Origin: Porphyromonadaceae bacterium UBA4702
Lineage (GTDB): Bacteria; Bacteroidota; Bacteroidia; Bacteroidales; Muribaculaceae
Reading direction: 5' to 3'
Length of the DNA: 8,497 nt
Assembly: GCA_002404675.1 (NCBI GenBank)
Contig: DHKE01000051.1
Location: forward strand, 1-8,497
Shown: in pieces, positions 6,323 through 8,497 of the stretch
How the letters are laid out: the number at the start of each line of letters is the position of its first letter
How positions within the stretch are numbered: the stretch's first letter is position 1
The notes under the pieces: model-generated
What the model was told of the DNA's origin: nothing
Databases searched by the model: none
The model's input: the letters and a program-made list of their open reading frames with translations, nothing else
Made by a program: the position numbers and the translations under genes

Positions 6323-7950
6323 ATGAGCAAACCTGGATATAAACCGCTTCTGTACACAACGACTATTCGCAATCCCGAGCGATACAAAGATTTCATGCAC
6401 ATACTCAAGCGCTATGACAGGAAAGAGTTGAATGACAAAACTATAGAGAGTTTTGAGTGTGACCTTTTCAAGGTCGGGCTTTATCGTCCCATGCTTCAGC
6501 CGGCATCAGTGCAACGGAAATGGGCATCTTCCAAGTCCGGGGAGTTTGCAGACCAGCCCCTGACCGATGAAGAGGCGGTGCAGATCTACACAATGAACGA
6601 CCCCAACAGCAACAATGGCATCAAGGCCACAAGGAGGCCGGATTCCCGAAAGGATGGCCGAGCCGCTTTGACACCCAGTTCAAACTGATGAAAGCACTCG
6701 GTTTTGTTTACTACAAGATGAACGAGCCGATAAGGTTTTCGCAGACCGGCGATTACCTTGCGGCAAGTGTTGAGATTGTTGCAGAAGACGGCAGTGTCTC
6801 GCGTGAGGTGGTTCATCCTGAATATGAGCAAATGGCATTTATGCAAGCATTTGCCAAGCAACAACGGTGCAATCCGTTCATCCGCGAACTCAATGACAAC
6901 ATTCCGCTCATCCTGCTTTTGCAGGTCATAAAGCTGCTAGACAATGACCCGCAATTCAACGGCTGCGGCATTTCGTATAAGGAAATTCCGTTGCTGCTGT
7001 TCTGGAAGGACAATGACGCAGAAGCGCTCTGCCGTCGAATAAAGCAGCTCCGTTCCGAATATGGCTACAACCCATCGGACGAGGTAATTCAGGATATATG
7101 TGTGGATGAAATACTTGGAGGGTTCAAGAAATTCAAGCTGAAATCCATAGTTGCGGAATATCCAGACGATTTCGTCCGCAAGATGCGCATGACTGGGCTT
7201 GTGTCTTTCAGAGGCGGCGGACGCTTCATCGACATCAACCATAACGAGGACTGCAAGATCAACTATATAATCGGGGCATACTCCCAATATGAGAAATATC
7301 AGACCGAAATGGCGTATTTTGAGTATATGTCGGCAGTTGACGAAAAGCTGTTCTCCATGCATGCTGCGGAGATGCCCAAAACAGTCGCAGCAGAGAAGCT
7401 GTCTGAGTTGGTCACAGACCCTTGGGAGACCATTAAGACCGAACTTAACAATCTCGCGAAGAAAAAAGCGTCCAAGCATGATGTTCTGCGCTTCATTGCC
7501 GCTCCGGCACGGTTGGAGTTTCTGACCGCACTTGCCATCAAGTCGCAGCTGCCAGAAGTGACTGTCATTCCCAATTACACGTGCGATGACGAGGGCTTGC
7601 CTACGTCAACAGCCCGAGGCAACGTCGGCGACATAGAGTGCTATGAACGCCAGAACGGCGTGCTGGTGGAAGTGACCATGGCGGAAGGACGGCAGCAGAC
7701 TGTCATGGAGGTATGGCCCATTGAGCGGCATCTGTCAGACTTTCTGCATAAGGTTGAGCCAGGCGATGCCCAGTGCATCTTTGTCGCACCGACTATATAT
7801 GGCGACACGGAACGGCAGATAAGTTTCGTCCGCTATGACAGCGGGCTGACGATACGGCCTTACCGGATTGAAGACTTTGTAGGGTATATGGAACAGGCTT
7901 CGGGCATATTTCGCTTGCCGCTTGAATCTACAAGAGAAAATTATCGCTGA
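6323..7950 (+). pseudogene. AlwI-like type IIS restriction endonuclease, frameshifted
   Basis: Two consecutive open frames together look like one AlwI-family (RE_AlwI) restriction endonuclease, the family named after a GGATC-recognising type IIS enzyme. The first frame (6323-6688) gives 121 residues, of which about the first 93 fit the family. The second (continuing to 7950) holds the remainder. Between them, in the second frame, 6601-6687 encodes 29 residues including GHKEAGF and GWPSRFDTQFK, a conserved-looking block that precedes the ATG at 6688. Adding one C to the CCCC run at 6601-6604 restores a single 542-residue protein. The likely catalytic centre is the PD-(D/E)xK-like pair GDIE (D437, E439 in restored numbering) and VEVT (E450), with Thr where the family motif would have Lys. 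The family call is from remembered sequence patterns. The gene starts one base after the preceding methyltransferase, so it is co-transcribed. As written it should not yield an intact nuclease; a sequencing error is the main alternative. Confidence 0.78.
6601..6604 (+). other. Frameshift site in the endonuclease gene (CCCC run)
   Basis: The reading frame must change between the downstream-frame stop at 6568-6570 and the upstream-frame stop at 6686-6688. A fifth C here turns the codons into GAC CCC CAA CAG and runs directly into the GHKEAGF block, giving the smoothest join. The -1 shift could also lie elsewhere in the CAACAGCAACAA stretch just after it. No standard X XXY YYZ slippery heptamer is present at this spot. 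Confidence 0.6.
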
Positions 7951-7955
7951 AATGC

Positions 7956-7986
7956 TTGTGTGTCCCGGATATTATTGCTAATTTTG
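7956..7986 (+). promoter_or_regulatory. Bacteroides-type promoter for rpmB-rpmG
   Basis: TTG at 7956-7958 and TAATTTTG at 7979-7986 are 20 bases apart. Transcription would begin near 7993 and leave a leader of about 118 bases before rpmB. The promoter begins just after the nuclease stop codon, and no convincing terminator separates them. Its sequence closely resembles the promoter at 4024-4054 (see findings). The remaining leader to 8110 is AT-rich near the start codon and shows no hairpin that I would call a riboswitch or L28 autoregulatory site. Confidence 0.5.
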
Positions 7987-8110
7987 TACCCGATTTGTGG
8001 CACATCCTGTAAAGTCGCTGAAAATGATGCACTTGGCGATGATATGAGAACTGAGATGGCGGCCTCAATTCGAATGAGTTTATAATTTAGAAAAATTAAA
8101 AACAACAGCC

Positions 8111-8374
8111 ATGTCGAAAATTTGTCAGATAACAGGCAGAAAATCACAGGTGGGAAACAATGTCTCCCACTCCAAACGCCGCACAAAACGCAGATTTCAC
8201 GTAAATCTGCACCGCAAGAAATTCTACTGGGTAGAGCAGGATATGTGGATTGAGCTCCGCGTCAGCGCACACGCTCTCCGCACAATCAACAAAATCGGCC
8301 TCAACGCAGCCCTCAAACGCGCTGAAAAGCAAGGTCACCTCGATTTCAAGGACATCGTAATCGTTTCCCTCTAA
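8111..8374 (+). CDS. rpmB: 50S ribosomal protein L28
   Basis: L28 is a small structural protein of the large ribosomal subunit. The 87-residue product begins [22 protein letters not shown], where the stretch ICQITGRK and the block [13 protein letters not shown] are the family hallmarks. The basic first half, the KKFYWVEQD segment and the C-terminal [12 protein letters not shown] helix all agree with Bacteroidetes L28 as I know it. The start is preceded by an A-rich stretch (8091-8106), usual for this phylum. rpmG follows after 18 bases, the conserved rpmB-rpmG arrangement. Confidence 0.97.
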   Translation: MSKICQITGRKSQVGNNVSHSKRRTKRRFHVNLHRKKFYWVEQDMWIELRVSAHALRTINKIGLNAALKRAEKQGHLDFKDIVIVSL

Positions 8375-8392
8375 TTCAACACACCCGGAACT

Positions 8393-8497
8393 ATGGCAAA
8401 GAAAGCAAAAGGCAACAGAGTGCAGGTCATTCTGGAATGCACAGAACATAAGGCAAGCGGTATGCCCGGTATGTCTCGTTACATCACCACCAAGAAC
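8393..8497 (+). CDS. rpmG: 50S ribosomal protein L33, cut by the window end
   Basis: The first 35 codons are present and the gene runs off the end of the window. The sequence [19 protein letters not shown] followed by SRYITTKN matches the start of L33, a small protein of the large ribosomal subunit near the exit site. Only one Cys is visible and the N-terminal CxxC zinc pair is absent, so this looks like the zinc-independent form. It is 18 bases downstream of rpmB and probably shares its transcript. Confidence 0.93.
   Translation, partial: MAKKAKGNRVQVILECTEHKASGMPGMSRYITTKN

Larger units (their letters stand above)
4024..7950 (+). other. Restriction-modification cassette (two methyltransferases plus AlwI-like nuclease)
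   Basis: Three tightly packed genes share one visible promoter: a helix-turn-helix/adenine methyltransferase fusion, a Dam-like adenine methyltransferase (50-base overlap) and a frameshifted AlwI-like endonuclease (1-base gap). Two adenine methyltransferases beside one type IIS-like nuclease is the expected make-up for an asymmetric target, whose two strands need separate modification. The cassette lies between DNA repair genes and ribosomal protein genes with no functional link to it, which suggests horizontal acquisition. No integrase, transposase or clear target-site duplication is visible. Eight 60-base lines counted by hand gave about 56% GC in recJ-recQ (three lines) and about 48% in the cassette (five lines, range 37-60%), a modest and noisy difference. 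Confidence 0.8.

Noticed and set aside
6571..6688. Programmed ribosomal frameshifting in the nuclease gene.
   Set aside because: The CCCC run and CAACAG stretch do not form a standard -1 slippery heptamer in the reading frame, and I saw no clear downstream stem. A simple mutation or sequencing error is more economical.
8083..8090. TAATTTAG as a second -7 element close to rpmB.
   Set aside because: It misses one consensus base and has no TTG or TTTG at the right distance upstream, unlike 7956-7986.

Overview
The window looks like chromosomal DNA of a Bacteroidales bacterium, a relative of Bacteroides, Prevotella or Muribaculum. I base this on three things. Three upstream regions carry the Bacteroides-type promoter pattern TTTG or TTG, 19-20 bases, then TAnnTTTG. 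Start codons tend to be preceded by A-rich stretches rather than strong Shine-Dalgarno sequences. The L28 and L33 ribosomal proteins, next to each other as rpmB-rpmG, are of the Bacteroidetes type. Genus and species cannot be read from this sequence.

Layout, all on the plus strand: (1) 1-262, an intergenic region with a well-matched promoter at 100-130; (2) 263-3973, recJ (single-strand exonuclease) then recQ (helicase), 39 bases apart, with a perfect 11-bp hairpin over the recJ stop codon; (3) 4024-7950, a compact restriction-modification module with its own promoter; (4) 7951-8110, an intergenic region with a second promoter; (5) 8111 to the end, rpmB (L28) and the start of rpmG (L33), cut by the window edge.

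The restriction-modification module is the accessory part. Its first gene encodes an N-terminal XRE-type helix-turn-helix fused to a D12-class DNA adenine methyltransferase of the M.FokI-like kind, so regulator and modification enzyme are one polypeptide. The second gene, overlapping the first by 50 bases, encodes a Dam-like adenine methyltransferase. The third, one base further on, encodes a restriction endonuclease resembling the AlwI family (type IIS), but it is split by a one-base frameshift. Restoring one C in the CCCC run at 6601-6604 rejoins a 542-residue protein and recovers a 29-residue block that neither broken piece encodes. The copy shown is therefore probably restriction-negative (or carries a sequencing error), while both methyltransferases look intact.

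RecJ and RecQ are known to act together in RecFOR-type gap repair and DNA end processing. The restriction module lies between them and the ribosomal protein genes like an inserted cassette. The most unusual items are the regulator-methyltransferase fusion with a possible operator over its own transcription start, the pairing of a FokI-like with a Dam-like methyltransferase, the frameshifted nuclease, and two closely similar promoters flanking the cassette. I see no CRISPR array, tRNA, rRNA, transposase or integrase.
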